A stretch of 64,000 nt of DNA from Rhinopithecus roxellana (lineage: Eukaryota > Chordata > Mammalia > Primates > Cercopithecidae). A program made the translations under genes and the position numbers. The notes below the pieces were generated by a model. That model was not told the origin of the DNA. It saw only the letters and a program-made list of their open reading frames with translations, and did no database searches. The stretch's first letter is position 1; each line of letters opens with the position of its first letter. The stretch spans positions 28,242,114 through 28,306,113 of the forward strand of contig NC_044561.1 of assembly GCF_007565055.1 (NCBI RefSeq), in the 5' to 3' direction. This document shows positions 1-11,639 of the stretch, piece after piece.

Positions 1-973
1 CAAAGGCCAGGTCACACTGAGGTGCGAGTCACTGTGCTGCATGAGGACACCTGTAATTCACACACAGGGTGCCAAAGGGCGGCTATGCCATGGGATGTTG
101 CTCCCCAAATCGCTGCCCCAACTGGCCAGCAACACCAAGGCACCCCCTAAAACCTGGGGGCCAGGATCAGTGGCCCACAGGAGGGGCCAGCTAGGCAGGC
201 AGAGGACGGCACGCAGCTCCACGGCCTGGATGCCTCTCCCAAAACCCCGTCCCCAACTTGTGCAAGACGCCTGGGTCCCCGTGGGAGGACTGCTCTGCGC
301 ACGCCTGGGCTGAAAGCCTGTCCTGCCACTGACCAGTTTTCTGAGCTGAAATTTTTGCCTCTGAAAAGGGAACGATACCAGTAAGGCAAAGGTATCCGGC
401 AATTCAAGAAGACAGGGCGACTGGGCCAGGCGCCAGGAGAGAGGGGCAGGGAGTGATCCCTGGCGGGGGTATTTCCCGAACTTCCTGCTTGGGGTGGGCA
501 GCATGGCAGGGAAGCACTGACAGCAGGGTCAGGTCCAGCCCCGATGTGCCCGCCCTGCCTCCCAAGCCTCCTCCGCTCTACTTGGCATCACAGTTTGTGG
601 CAAGAAGTCTCACTAACAGTGAGGACCGAAGACGTAGAACGCACCAGAATCTGCTCTGAGCCACAGAGCCGCGGAGGCTCCCAGCATGTGAGGGGAAGGG
701 AAGCACTTCTGGGATGCTTGAGTATCCCTGCTGCAAAACCCACAGGACACAGGCTCTACAGGGAACTGTCCTGTTGCCCAGTGCCCCTTGGAAGCTGGGA
801 GGACCCCAGGAGGGGGCTGTGGGTGACGGGGAGGTAGCAACCGCTTCTCATAGCCTGGGTTGGGGGGGCAAAAGTCAGCCATTTGGAAAAATTTCCAATA
901 TAGGAGCTACAAATTGCAGAAGGACTAAAGGTTCAGTAAACTTAAAAACACACAAACCAAAAGAAAAGAGAAC
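1..973. other. Unique GC-rich DNA, no gene recognised
   Basis: No Alu, L1 or tandem repeat is recognisable here. The open frames are short, overlap on both strands and show no recognisable domain or paired splice sites. Probably intronic or intergenic. Confidence 0.5.
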
Positions 974-1279
974 AGCTGGGCGCAGTGGCTCATGCCTGTC
1001 ATCACAGTACTTTTGGAGGCTGAGGTAGGTGGATCACGAGGTCAGGAGATCGAGACCATCTGGCCAATATGGTGAAACCCCGTGTCTGCTAAAAATACAA
1101 ACATTAGCCAGGCGTGGTGGTGGGCGCCTGTAGTCCCAGCTACTCAGGAGGCTGAGGCAGAGGGATTGCTTGAACCCAGGAGGTGGAGGCTGCAGTGAGC
1201 CAAGATCGCACCATTGTACTCCAGCCTGGGCAACACAGTGAGACTCCGTCACAAAAACAAAAAAGAAAAAAGAAAAGGA
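974..1279 (+). mobile_element. Alu SINE (AluS-like)
   Basis: Full-length dimeric Alu. It starts at GCTGGGCGCAGTGGCTCA, has both arms, and ends in an A-rich tail of AAAAACAAAAAAGAAAA type. Flanking target-site duplication (TSD) is weak: AAAAGAGAAC before, AAAAGGAAC after. Confidence 0.9.
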
Positions 1280-1504
1280 ACTTAATAGCTATCAAATCCC
1301 TAGAGAGAAGAAGATGGTAGTCTACACTAAGAGACTGAGAAAAAAGCCACAAAGTAAAAAAGTCTAGCAGGCAACCAGACAAAAGTAAAAAGCTCTCATT
1401 TGTAAAAAAGTAAAAAATTTCAAAATATGCTATAAAACAAGGAATATAGGTAGCAAATATGATAGATGAAGGATTAATATCCATGTTACAGGACTGCTTG
1501 ACTA

Positions 1505-2112
1505 GGCCAGGTGCAGTGGCTCGCACCTGTAATCCCAGCATTTTGTGAGGCCGAGGCGAGTGGATCACTTGAGGTCAGGAGTTCGAAACCAGCCTGGTCA
1601 ACATGGTGAAACCCCGTCTCTGCTAGAAATACAAAAATTAGGCCGGGCGCGGTGGCTCAAGCCTGTAATCCCAGCACTTTGGGAGGCCGAGGCGGGCAGA
1701 TCACGAGGTCAGGAGATCGAGACCATCCTGGCTAACACGGTGAAACCCCGTCTCTACTAAAAAAATACAAAAAAAATTAGCCGGGCGAGATGGTGGGCGC
1801 CTGTAGTCCTAGCTACTTGGGAGGCTGAGGCGAGAGTATGGCGTAAACCTGGGAGGCGGAGCTTGCAGTGAGCTGAGATCCACCCACTGCACTCCAGCCT
1901 GGGCGACAGAGCGAGACTCCGTCTCAAAAAAAAAAAAAAAAAAAAAGAAATACAAAAATTAGCTAGGCGAGGTGATGTGCGCCTATAATCCCAGCTACTC
2001 AGGAGGATGAGACAGGAGAATGGCTTGAACCCAGGAGGTGGAGGTTGCAGTGAGCCGAGATCGCGCCACTGTGCTCCAGCCTGGGTGACAGAGCAAGACT
2101 CCATTAAAAAAA
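1505..2112 (+). mobile_element. Older AluS, split by a younger Alu
   Basis: The left part (1505-1640) begins GGCCAGGTGCAGTGGCTC. The rest of the element resumes at about 1962 with AGCTAGGCGAGGTGATG and ends in a short A-run at about 2110. The interruption is the nested AluY at 1641-1946. Confidence 0.92.
1641..1946 (+). mobile_element. Young AluY, Old World monkey type, nested in AluS
   Basis: It starts GGCCGGGCGCGGTGGCTCAAGCC-like and ends in a pure A tail. It is bounded by a 15 bp TSD, GAAATACAAAAATTA, at 1626-1640 and 1947-1961, which proves insertion into the pre-existing Alu. GGCTCAAGCC is the 5' state of the Old World monkey AluY group. Confidence 0.95.
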
Positions 2113-2207
2113 AGGGGGGGGCAGCCTGACAATGTAGTCAATGTAGGAAAAATGACAAGACCATCTCCTAATGTGTGAAAACCTTCAAGCTCACTAGAAA
2201 GGAAACT

Positions 2208-2507
2208 GGACCGGTGATGGCTCACGCCTGTAATCCCAGCACTTTGGGAGGCCGAGATGGGCGGATCATGAGGTCAGGTGATCGAGATCATCCTGGTTAA
2301 CACAGCAAAACCCTGTCTCTACTAAAAATACAAAAAAATTAGTTGGGCCTGGTGGTGGGCGCCTGTAGTCCCAGCTACTGGGGAGGCTGAGGCAGGAGAA
2401 TTGCTTGAACCTGGGAGGCGGAGCTTGCAGTGAGGAAAGATCGTGCCACTGCACTCCAGCCTGGGCGACAGAGTAAGACTCTGTCTCAAAAAAAAAAAAA
2501 AAAAGAA
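2208..2507 (+). mobile_element. Alu SINE (AluY/S-like)
   Basis: Full-length Alu. The first bases are altered (CCGGTGATGGCTCACGCC), followed by standard left and right arms and an A tail near 2490-2507. Confidence 0.9.
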
Positions 2508-2884
2508 AGGAAACTAAAGCTAACCTGGGCTGCAGAATGTGACAGAGCAAGCACACAGACGCCCCCTGAACCGGCGACTCCGCAGATCAGTACCGGACCA
2601 AGCTCGAGAAGCGGAGGCCTGGCGGGGGAAGCGCGTCACACACCATCCATCAAGACCAGCAGGGCAGGGGGTCCTGGAACACCCTGGCAGACCCACACAG
2701 GACCCCGTCCTTGTGAAGGGACGAAGGTAACTAAAAACGGGACCCTCCTGTGGCCGCTGTTACAGCAAACAGGTGTGTGAAGAGACTGGGGCGCTATGGG
2801 GCCAGGCGTCAGGAGTATGGGCTTATGGTGGTCGTTAACAATTCTCTCTCCAAATCTCCTAAAATGCCCATTACTTCTTTTCCC

Positions 2885-3420
2885 ACAATATTTTTAAATT
2901 ATGGTAAAACACACATAAAATATATCTTACCAACTTCACCAGTTTTTGTTTTTGTTTTTTTTTTTTTTTTAGAGACAGAGTCTCGCTCTGTCGCCCAGGC
3001 TGGAGTGCAGTGGCACGATCTCGGCTCACTGTAAGCTCCGCCTCCCGGGTTCATGCCATTCTCCTGCCTCAGCCTCCTGAGCAGCTGGGACCACAGGCGC
3101 CTGCCACCACTCCCGGCTAATTTTTTGTATTTAGTAGAGACGGAGTTTCACCGTGTTAGCCAGAATGGTCTTGATTTCCTGACCTCGTGATCCACCCGCC
3201 TCAGCCTCCCAAAGTGCTGGGATTACAGGCGTGAGCCACCGCGCCCGGCCCAACTTCACCAGTTTTTAGTGTGCAGTTCCGTGGCATAAATTCCATCTGT
3301 CATGCTGCGCAGCTGCCTCCAGACTCATCTTGTCTAACTGAAACTCTGCTCACTGAACAGGAACTCCCATGCCCTCCCCAAGTCCCTGGTAACCACCATT
3401 TTTACTGCTTTTTAATGTTT
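2885..3420 (-). mobile_element. L1M 3' UTR fragment, split by an Alu
   Basis: Read on the minus strand, 2885-2947 and 3251-3420 join into the 3' end of an old mammalian-wide L1, with the typical run from the AACCACCATT segment through TTAAATTATGGTAAAACACAC on plus. The 2948-3250 Alu interrupts it. Confidence 0.75.
2948..3250 (-). mobile_element. AluY, inserted in L1M
   Basis: Reverse-oriented Alu: poly-T start, ending CCACCGCGCCCGGCC. A perfect 17 bp TSD, CAACTTCACCAGTTTTT, lies at 2931-2947 and 3251-3267. Confidence 0.95.
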
Positions 3421-4014
3421 AAAAGGGAAGGATGAACATGCCAGGGGAAATGTAACAATGTAAAACTTACTTCCTTCCATTTTCAAAAAGCCCGGTGAGT
3501 CCCCCTCCTGGGAGCACAGCTGAGAGGGAGGAGGAGGGGGCAACCTGGGCGCTGGGGCCCGCAGGCCCTGGGTAAGGCACCAAGCTAGCCTCCACCCAAG
3601 GAAAACGGGGGCCACGCTCGGACACGCACAGAGCTCTTGGCTGCCTGCAGAGCTCTGGGCAGAGGACGGCCCCCTTGTCTGGGAGGCTCTAATTCCAGCC
3701 TTCCCAATCACCTCAGGCAAGCAAATGAGGCACTGAGAGAGGGGACAAAAGCCCTGAGTGTCCCGCCTGTCACCATCAGAATGCAATGCGTGTCCGGCTA
3801 CTCTTCAGTCCGCTCTCCCAAACCTAGGATCCTCCGGCTGGATGGCTCACAGCAGCCCTTGGGGAGGGCATCCACACATTAGGGTCCTAGAGGACTCTGC
3901 CTCTCAGACCCACTGACCTCACCACCCTCCTCACCCAACTCCCTGGGTCCACCAAAAGACAGACTTTTCAAGCTTCAGTCAGTTAAGAATCAAACTCCAT
4001 GTCATGACACATGT

Positions 4015-4105
4015 CACGACACACCACCAGGGACAGGCCTTCCAGCCTACACCACCAGGGATGGGCCCTCCATGACACACCGCCAGGGATGGGCCCAGGC
4101 TACGC
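4015..4105. repeat. Short degenerate tandem repeat
   Basis: Between two and three degenerate copies of a unit of about 38 bp containing ACACCACCAGGGA and GGCC, with single-base differences between copies. Confidence 0.6.
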
Positions 4106-4799
4106 TTCCAGCCTGCGCCTGTGCCGGGCTGGGGGTGTCCTCCACAGCCACACAGGAAGCCCCTGCACTGTGCTGAAGAGTGCTCCACTCTACACCAGGG
4201 TGACTTCATCTCAATGACATCTGCAAAGAGCCATTTCCAAGTAAGGTTGGGTCCAAAGGTACCAGGGGGACATGAATTTTGGGGGAGGATACTGTTACCC
4301 AGCACACCCCCAACTTACAGATGCAGAAACCAAGGCCTGTCTACACACTGACCATAACTCCAGGCTGCAGGCTGCACCTCAGGCCACACCCGGGTCTCCC
4401 CATGCTGCCCACCTGCATCTCACCTGCACCTTTCATCCCGCGCGCTGCAACTGCACATCCCCCACCAGACGGCCCCTGCCCTCCCTACTTCCAGCTGCCC
4501 ATCCCCACCCCCTCCACAGTCCCTGGAGGAAGCCCAGCTCCTCAGCCTGCAGCCCAGCCACTCTCCCCAGAACCGGCCACTCCACCTGCACCTACAGGCC
4601 CACCCCCGGCAGCCCAGGGCCCCTGCGACTCTGAGCCATGCGGCCCTCTCAGACTGGCCTTCTTTCCCCTCGTCCTATATCAGGTTCTGAGAGGCTCCTT
4701 CTCTTGCCGCCCCCTTGACGACGCCAGGTTCTCAGGAGGCCTCCGCCCTTCCTCACTGGACCCTCCACCCCGGGCTGCGCAGGTGCTCTCCCAGTGGGT

Positions 4800-4858
4800 C
4801 TGGCCTGCACCGGCCTTGGGAGAGGGCCTGCACCGGCCTTGGGAGAGAGCCTGCCTTT
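4800..4858. repeat. 23 bp tandem duplication
   Basis: About two and a half copies of a 23 bp unit built on GCCTGCACCGGCCTTGGGAG, nearly identical. Confidence 0.75.
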
Positions 4859-4965
4859 CAAGATCGAGATGGCTCCGAAGAGCACACAGTACCCGGGACC
4901 ACTGCCCCAGAGAGTAGCAGCTTTTCCCAGGGCTGGGTCTTCCACTAAGATGAGACCTACCATGT

Positions 4966-4996
4966 CCCCCGGCCCCTGCCCCCTGCCCCCTGCCCC
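4966..4996 (-). other. G-quadruplex-forming motif
   Basis: The plus strand has five runs of four or five C (4966-4970, 4973-4976, 4979-4983, 4986-4990, 4993-4996) separated by only two bases. The minus strand therefore has five G-runs with 2-nt loops, which fits the classical strong G-quadruplex pattern. Confidence 0.7.
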
Positions 4997-5974
4997 TACC
5001 TCCATCCGTCTCAGATACATCCAGAAACACTCTTGCACTGTGGCTCCTCCAGATCCTGGCCCAGAACCAGGATGTACTGTGAGGACCAGGAACCAGAGCC
5101 TCCAAGCCGCCTAACACCAGCAGGCACAGAGAGGGTAGTGCCTGCTGCCCTGGAGCCTGAAGGACCCCAATCCTGTGCACCAGAGCAGAGCAGCAGGGCT
5201 CCCCATGGCTGTCCAGGTTCTCCCAGGATCCCCCAGGCTCAGGGCAGTGTCCGGCCAGGCTCCTGGACCTCTCTGCAAGCAGGACAGAATTGGGCCAGCC
5301 AGCCCTGGGACACAAAAGCATGCTGCTCTGGAAACCGCTGAATTGCTTCTGGGCACACAAAGGCGACAGTGTCTAGGGAACACTGGACTTGGAAACCGCA
5401 AAGGACTTTATTTCCCCCTCCCCAGCCCAACATAGAAAAAAAAAAAAAGTGGTTCCTGGTCTCTGGCGCTTGCCCTGAGCTGCGTCTCCCTCACACCATC
5501 TCCCCTGCTAAAGCTCCTCTCCGAGTTCTGGGTCCCTGGATCACAGTGACCTCCACATCAGGGCCCAGCTGCCAGCGCGCCCTTCATCCCCTTATTATCT
5601 GGCGGCTGTCCCGCTGATCCCGGGATAAACAGCATCCGCTTTCCCACAGCCGCCAGCCCTCCTAAGCAATGTCCCTGAAGGACTCGCAGATGTTGAACAA
5701 AACAGGCACACCACCCCCGCCCCCACTGCATGGGCTCCAGCCCCCGCCTGGCCCTCCTTCAAGTCTCAGTCCCCTAGGGAAGGTAGCCCCTAAACCTCAC
5801 TGTCAGAAAAGCCTGGGATGGAGGTTAGACCAGCAGCTGGATAGTCAACCTGGACGGTTGGAGAGGATGTGAGGATGAGGCAGCCGGCAGATGCCAAGGC
5901 TTTGCAGAGTGAACAGGAGGACCGGGGACGGGGGCCAGCAAAGAAGGCCTGGTTCTACCAATACCCCAACGCCA

Positions 5975-6228
5975 GCCAGGCACTGGGACTCAGGCCTGCA
6001 ATCCCAGCACTTTGAGAGGCTCAGGTGGGCAACACAGTGGCACAAAAAGTGAAATAAGGACACCGGCCAGCGCAGTGGTGCGTGTCTATAGTCCCAGTTG
6101 CTCAGAAGGCTGAGGCAGGAGGATCGCCTGGGAACCTGGGAGTTTGAGGCTGCGGTGAACCACGATCGTACCACTGCACTCCAGCCTGGGTGAGAGCCAG
6201 ACCTTGTCTCTAAGAACAAAACAGAAAC
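5975..6228 (+). mobile_element. AluJ, old, internally deleted
   Basis: Diverged left arm (CAATCCCAGCACTTTGAGAGG) joined to a right arm ending CACTGCACTCCAGCCTGGGTGAG. The centre is shortened and contains ACACAGTGGCACAAAAAGTG. No clear TSD. Confidence 0.8.
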
Positions 6229-7696
6229 ATCCACCCCAGTGTCCCCATGCTTACAGCCACACACTTGCACCTCCCTAACTCCTGATGCAAAGAGAGGCCC
6301 AAGGACCCAAGCGCACACGCGGCTCCCTGGGCCCCTCCGGGGTCCTGAGACTGCAGATCCTGCGCTTCCGGCCCCTGCCCGGCCTCGGCCACTGGGGTTC
6401 CAACATCAGCCTCAAGTGGTCAGCTGACATCGGGTGACGTGTGCTGCCCCAAACTCAAGGCTTGCCCATGAGGCTCATCCCTCCCTGGATTCAGGCCTCA
6501 GTCCTGCCCGCTGGGCACAATCAGGCAGCCTCGAATGCTGACATACATATCTGGGTGTTCAGCTGCTCTCAACCCTCTGCCCCCTGACCTGGCCTCCCTG
6601 CAGGCTCCGAGCTGGATAGCTCACCAGTATCTCAACTACGCCACACCTGGCACAGGCTCGGGTCTCAAGGGGCACTCTGATTGGATGGCACCGTGTTCAC
6701 CAGCTGCCAGGTGAAACCCTCAAGAGCCCTTGACAGCCTCTTCCTCACTTCACTGCCAACCTGCAGCGCGTGCCGGCCGCCCACCTCCAGACAGGGCTGC
6801 ACATCTGTCCACCTCTCCCCATCCCTCCAGCCTGGTCCAGGCAGCCGCGTGCCTCTCATCTCCCGACCACCCCAGCCTGGTCCAGGCAGCCACGTGCCTC
6901 TCATCTCCCGACCACCCCAGCCTGGTCCAGGCAGCCGTGTGCCTCCTGAAGCCTTCTCCACACGGCAAACATGGTGACGCCTTCAAAGGGGAAATCAGCC
7001 CCTGCAGCACCCCTGCCAAACCTCTCCAGGGGCTTCCGTGCACCCGGGTCCATGTGGCTGCTCCACCGACACCCTCATCAGCCCTGGCTCCTCGAGGCTT
7101 GGCTGCAGCTCTGCTGAGCCCCTGTGGAACCCTCCGACCTCCGCCTCTGTCCCCACTGCAGGGCCGGACATGTTTGACTCTGACCCCATTCCCCAGGCAC
7201 TGCCCGCTGTCACTCCACCCTCCTGTTTGGTTTGACGTGGGGTCCTTGGAGTGTCCTGATGGCTTCCTTGTTGAGCGCTTGTGACTCCAGCCCTGCTTGG
7301 TTGGAACCCGCCTGGTGCTCCCCCAGGGCAGGGGCTGTGTCTGGCTAAGCCTCCGGGAGCTCGGTTCTGCCGGGGATGCTCAGGTGGACTCGAGCTGCAG
7401 GTGCCCGAGTCTCCCTCTGCAGAGCTTGGCACGTGGTGGGCAGTGACAGACACTTGTTCAGAGAGTGAGGGACCGACGCACGAAGGCGGCCCAGATGCCA
7501 CAGCTGGGGGGTCCCACCAGCCTGGGCCCCCAGTCACCAGCTAAAGCTCAGCTTCTTTCCTCTGCCAGAGGCTTCAAGAGAAAGGGACACCCATGGACTC
7601 TGCCTTGGGCGCTGCCAAAGCACAGCATCCCCGAACACATAAAAACTTTGACTCTAAGCCTTCAGTGATCTGGGATGTTTCTCCAGGAAGAAACTT
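6229..7696. other. Unique GC-rich DNA with a 45 bp tandem repeat
   Basis: No gene or transposon recognised. Contains the tandem repeat at 6828-6945. Confidence 0.45.
6828..6945. repeat. 45 bp tandem repeat, 2.6 copies
   Basis: Units start at 6828, 6873 and 6918 (CAGCCTGGTCCAGGCAGCC), exactly 45 bp apart. Copies differ mainly at a CpG position (CCGCGTG, CCACGTG, CCGTGTG). The third copy is partial. Confidence 0.9.
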
Positions 7697-7712
7697 GAAT
7701 TCCTTCCTTTGG

Positions 7713-8013
7713 GGCCGGGCGCGGTGGCTCAAGCCTGTAATCCCAGCACTTTGGGAGGCCGAGACGGGCGGATCACGAGGTCAGGAGATCGAGACCATCC
7801 TGGCTAACACGGTGAAACCCCGTCTCTACTAAAAATACAAAAAAAAACTAGCCGGGCGAGGTGGCGGCGCCTGTAGTCCCAGCTACTCGGGAGGCTGAGG
7901 CAGGAGAATGGCGTGAACCCGGGAGGCGGAGCTTGCAGTGAGCTGAGATCCGGCCACTGCACTCCAGCCTGGGTGACAGAGCGAGACTCCGTCTCAAAAA
8001 AAAAAAAAAAAAA
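7713..8013 (+). mobile_element. Young AluY, Old World monkey type
   Basis: Starts GGCCGGGCGCGGTGGCTCAAG, right arm has GAGATCCGGCCACTGC, pure A tail. A perfect 16 bp TSD, GAATTCCTTCCTTTGG, lies at 7697-7712 and 8014-8029. This is the clearest Old World monkey Alu signature in the window. Confidence 0.97.
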
Positions 8014-8340
8014 GAATTCCTTCCTTTGGCAAAATATCTTCAGACTTGAGTCATACGAGGGTCAGGCTGGAACCCCGTGTGGGGAGCTGAGCCTTCTGCA
8101 CTGTGACAGGAAAGCCACCCGGGGAGCCAGGGAGCAGGCCCAAGGCTAAGCACACCCTGGGGTGCTAATGCCAGCACAGTGTATGGCCTGCTCTGGGGCC
8201 CCTTGCCAGCGTGACCCAGGAGACATAGTCAGGAAGACTGGGAGGGCTAGGAGAGGACTACGTGAGCCTCCACTTCCTCCTCTGTGCGATGGGATCCTGC
8301 CTAGGCTTGGGGAGGAAGGAGCTGGTTAATGCTTGAGGAC

Positions 8341-9192
8341 CCAACACAGGGGAACCTATACACACAGGAGAACCCACATGCACAAGGGAACCTACATGCA
8401 CAGGGGAACCTACACGCAGGGGAACCTACACACACAGGAGAACCCACACGCACAAGGGAACCTACACGTACAGGGGAACCTACAGACAGGGGAGCCTACG
8501 TGCACAGGGGAACCTACACACGGGGGAACCTACACACACAGGGGAATCCACACACAGGGGAACCTACACGCACAAAAGAACCTACACACAGGGGAACCTA
8601 CAAACACAGGGGAACCCACACACAGGGGAACCTACACGCACAGGGGAACCTACACGCACAAGGGAACCTACAAGCACAGGGGAACCCACACACAGGGAAC
8701 CTACACACAGGGGAACCTACACGCACAGGGGAACCTACACACGGGGGAACCTACAAACACAGGGGAACCTACACGCACAGGGGAACCTACACACCGGGGA
8801 ACCTACACGCACAGGGGAACCTACACACGGGGGAACCTACACACGGGGGAACCTACACGCACGGGGAACCTACACGCACAGGGGAACCTACACACGGGGG
8901 AACCTACACGCACAGGGGAACCTACACGCACAAGGGAACCTACACACGGGGGAACCTACACGCACAAGGGAACCTACATGCACAGGGGAACCTACAGGCA
9001 CAGGGGAACCTACACATGGGGGAACCTACACGCACAGGGGAACCTACACGCACAAGGGAACCTACACACAGGGGAACCTACATGCACAGGGGAACCTACA
9101 TGCACAGGGGAACCTACACACGGGTGAACCTACATGCACAGGGGAACCTACACACGGGGGACCCTTCCCACGGGGGAACCTACACGCACAGG
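8341..9192. repeat. Minisatellite, 15-18 bp units, ~50 copies
   Basis: About 850 bp of GGGGAACCTACACGCACA (18 bp) and shorter GGGGAACCTACACACG-type units mixed irregularly. The plus strand is poor in T, with T almost only in CCTAC. All three plus frames stay open across long stretches because no frame of the unit contains a stop; they cycle as GEPTRT, GNLHAQ and GTYTHR. The resulting open frame of about 312 codons is a by-product, not a gene. Confidence 0.97.
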
Positions 9193-11639
9193 CACATGCC
9201 CCATGTTGACTACCTGCGGCACGTATCTGCAAATAATCATGAAATGTGCGCTACTCATAAAGTGTAAATTCTGGACAGACAACTGACTCTCACAGAATGC
9301 TTTCATGAATTTGTGCTGAAATCTTATCTCCACGGTTGGCCCCTGGCAGCCACCGCCAATGAGCACCACACGGATGCTGGCTGGTATTTCTGTTTCCGTT
9401 TACAAACCACAACAAAGGTGGAAAGGAGACATGCAGGGGAATGTCACCTATTAGTCTACGACACAGGAAATGTCCTTGCTGAACGAGGTAGCTGCTTTCC
9501 AACGGCAGCATATTTTCACAAGGCTTTTACGCCATTCATAATGAATGGTTACAGGTATCACACAATTTTTAGCTTCATCTGCACGTTAACACTTTCCTCA
9601 TCACTCTGGCAAGTCTAGACAACCAACACAAGGAGAAGCAAGGCCCTGAGCGGCGGCAGCGCCCCGCCCTTGGTGCACACACTCCCGCCCTACCAGCGGC
9701 CATCATCGCCCAGAGTTTCCGCCACGCACGCGGCAGGCCCAGGGAACCTCGGCAGCACACGCAATAGTAAAATGCAATCAAATAATTCAGAAGCGATGGG
9801 GTTTGAGTATTCAATGCCTTTGCTTTCAACATAATTAATCTAACTGCAAGTTTATATACTTTCATTATTAATGGCCAACTCACAGAATTCCTGAAAACCC
9901 AGCAATCAGCTCCTGGGAACTTGTGTGAGCTGCCTCTAGATCCCTCCTCTCACACTGCTGCGGCCGCGGCCCTGATGGCCATGAGGGCACAGGGCTCTGT
10001 GAATAGCCGCAGCCTCCCCTCACCCACCTCCCTCCCAGCAGGCTTGGGACAGATGCGTGAAATAGAAGGTGAGGTCTAAATGCAAAATGAGAGTTCCTGA
10101 GAGGCCCCAAGGGGTCAAAGAGCCTGGGAAGCAGGAAGCAGCAAGTCGGGCACGCCGCCTCCGAGGCAGGAGGGGGTGTGTATGGCAGCACTGAAGCCTC
10201 GGGGTGGGGTGGGTCCATCTCTGACTCAGGGCCAGCAGACTGCCCTCTAGCCCCATCCTGGCACCCTGCCCTCCACACCATGGAGGCCCCTCCCTGGCCT
10301 CCAGGATGCTGCCCAAGCGATGCCCTCTGTCCGAGACGGCCTTCCCAGCCATTGGGTAACCCGCCACCCAGCCCAAGTCACTCTCTACTTTCAGTCACAT
10401 CAACCTGCCTGGGGAACCCACAGCCACCACATACCACAGCGACAGCGGCTCGGGGACACAGGGAACACTCGCCTGTGCGGGGCTGGGGGTTGCCTCCTGG
10501 CCCTCTGTGCCTCCAGCACCGGCTGGGGTTGATCCACATCTGCTCCAGTCGCCTGAAGTACCACCGGGGCTGGAGAGCCTGGAGGAGTGGGCACGTGTCC
10601 CACTATCCAATGGATCATCTCAAGCACAGTCATGCAGTGGGTCACGGCAGCCGGAAGCCAGGCCCAAGCTGGCCACAGCTGTATGACCTCAGACAGGGGC
10701 CCCTGCTCAGGGCTGTTAGAGGACGACTTGAAACAGTGCCGGAAGGATTCAGCAACCTGCCCAGCCAGCAGCAATAACAACAGCAAAATCACAGCCCTAC
10801 TCCAAAAAAGTGTTCCACAAATGCTGCTCTCACGCCCCACACATCACCACTGCGTAACCACGGGCGCTGGGGAGGCAGCGCTGTCTTGTGGGTGTGGGAG
10901 CCAGGGCAAGAAGTTCTGAGACCATCCCAAGACCCCGCTAGTCACTACGAGCTCCCGAGCAGGGACCTAAGCCCGGAGTCCACGGGCGGGGCAGGAAGGG
11001 CCTGTGGGTGAGCAGGGGCTGTGCGCAGCCACAAGAGAGGACCACGGCACCCAGAACACAAACAGCGGTTCAGCCTGAGGGCCCCGGGAAGCAGGAGACC
11101 GCGTCAGGGAAGGCGCAGCAGCCTTCGGCCGCCCATTGGCCACCACGGCTTGTCCTTGCCCCAGCTGTAGACAAAGCAGGCCCACACCCTCTGCTCCCAT
11201 CCCTGCATCAGCCCCAAAGGATTGAGAGTAAGGTTCCTTGCGCCAGGCTGCCCAGGTCAAGCCAGTCCTAACCCTCAGTTTCCAGGTCTTTAGGTGGAAG
11301 TTAGCAGGGGCCTTTGAGCACAGGTGTGAGCTCAGGAGACCCATCTTCAGGGGACCCGGGCCACAGTCCAGGCTTACACCAGCTTGGGCCTTAAGAGGAA
11401 GCCCCAGGCAGATGAGGGCTGGCAGCACCTGCTACAGGCTGTTCTCAGGACTCAGCACTGTGCCCTCACTTCCCCCAGACCTCCCACACACCCGAGCCTG
11501 CTCAATACCACCAACTCCTGACACCAAGGAGAAAGGGCCTTCCTCCAACAAGCCAAGGACATCATCCAAATCTAGGTCCGCAGCACAGCATCCATGGTGA
11601 GGAAAGCACAATAACAGTAACAATGACAACAGTACCATC
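9193..11639. other. Unique DNA, no gene recognised
   Basis: 9200-9880 is less GC-rich than its surroundings; the rest is GC-rich. No transposon was recognised. Short open frames occur on both strands, with no domain that I can name. Confidence 0.45.

Larger units (their letters stand above)
3421..5974. other. Unique GC-rich DNA with small tandem duplications
   Basis: No transposon or named gene is recognised. It includes short tandem repeats at 4015-4105 (ACCACCAGGGA-type units of about 38 bp) and 4800-4858 (23 bp unit containing CTGCACCGGCCTTGGGAGAG), and a C-run block at 4966-4996. A candidate minus-strand exon at 3471-3519 is discussed in the findings. Confidence 0.45.

Noticed and set aside
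8329..9267. Open frame of 312 codons (and 264 codons in a second frame)
   Set aside because: It is the translation of a tandem repeat whose unit lacks stops in every plus frame. There is no start context, domain or splice evidence.
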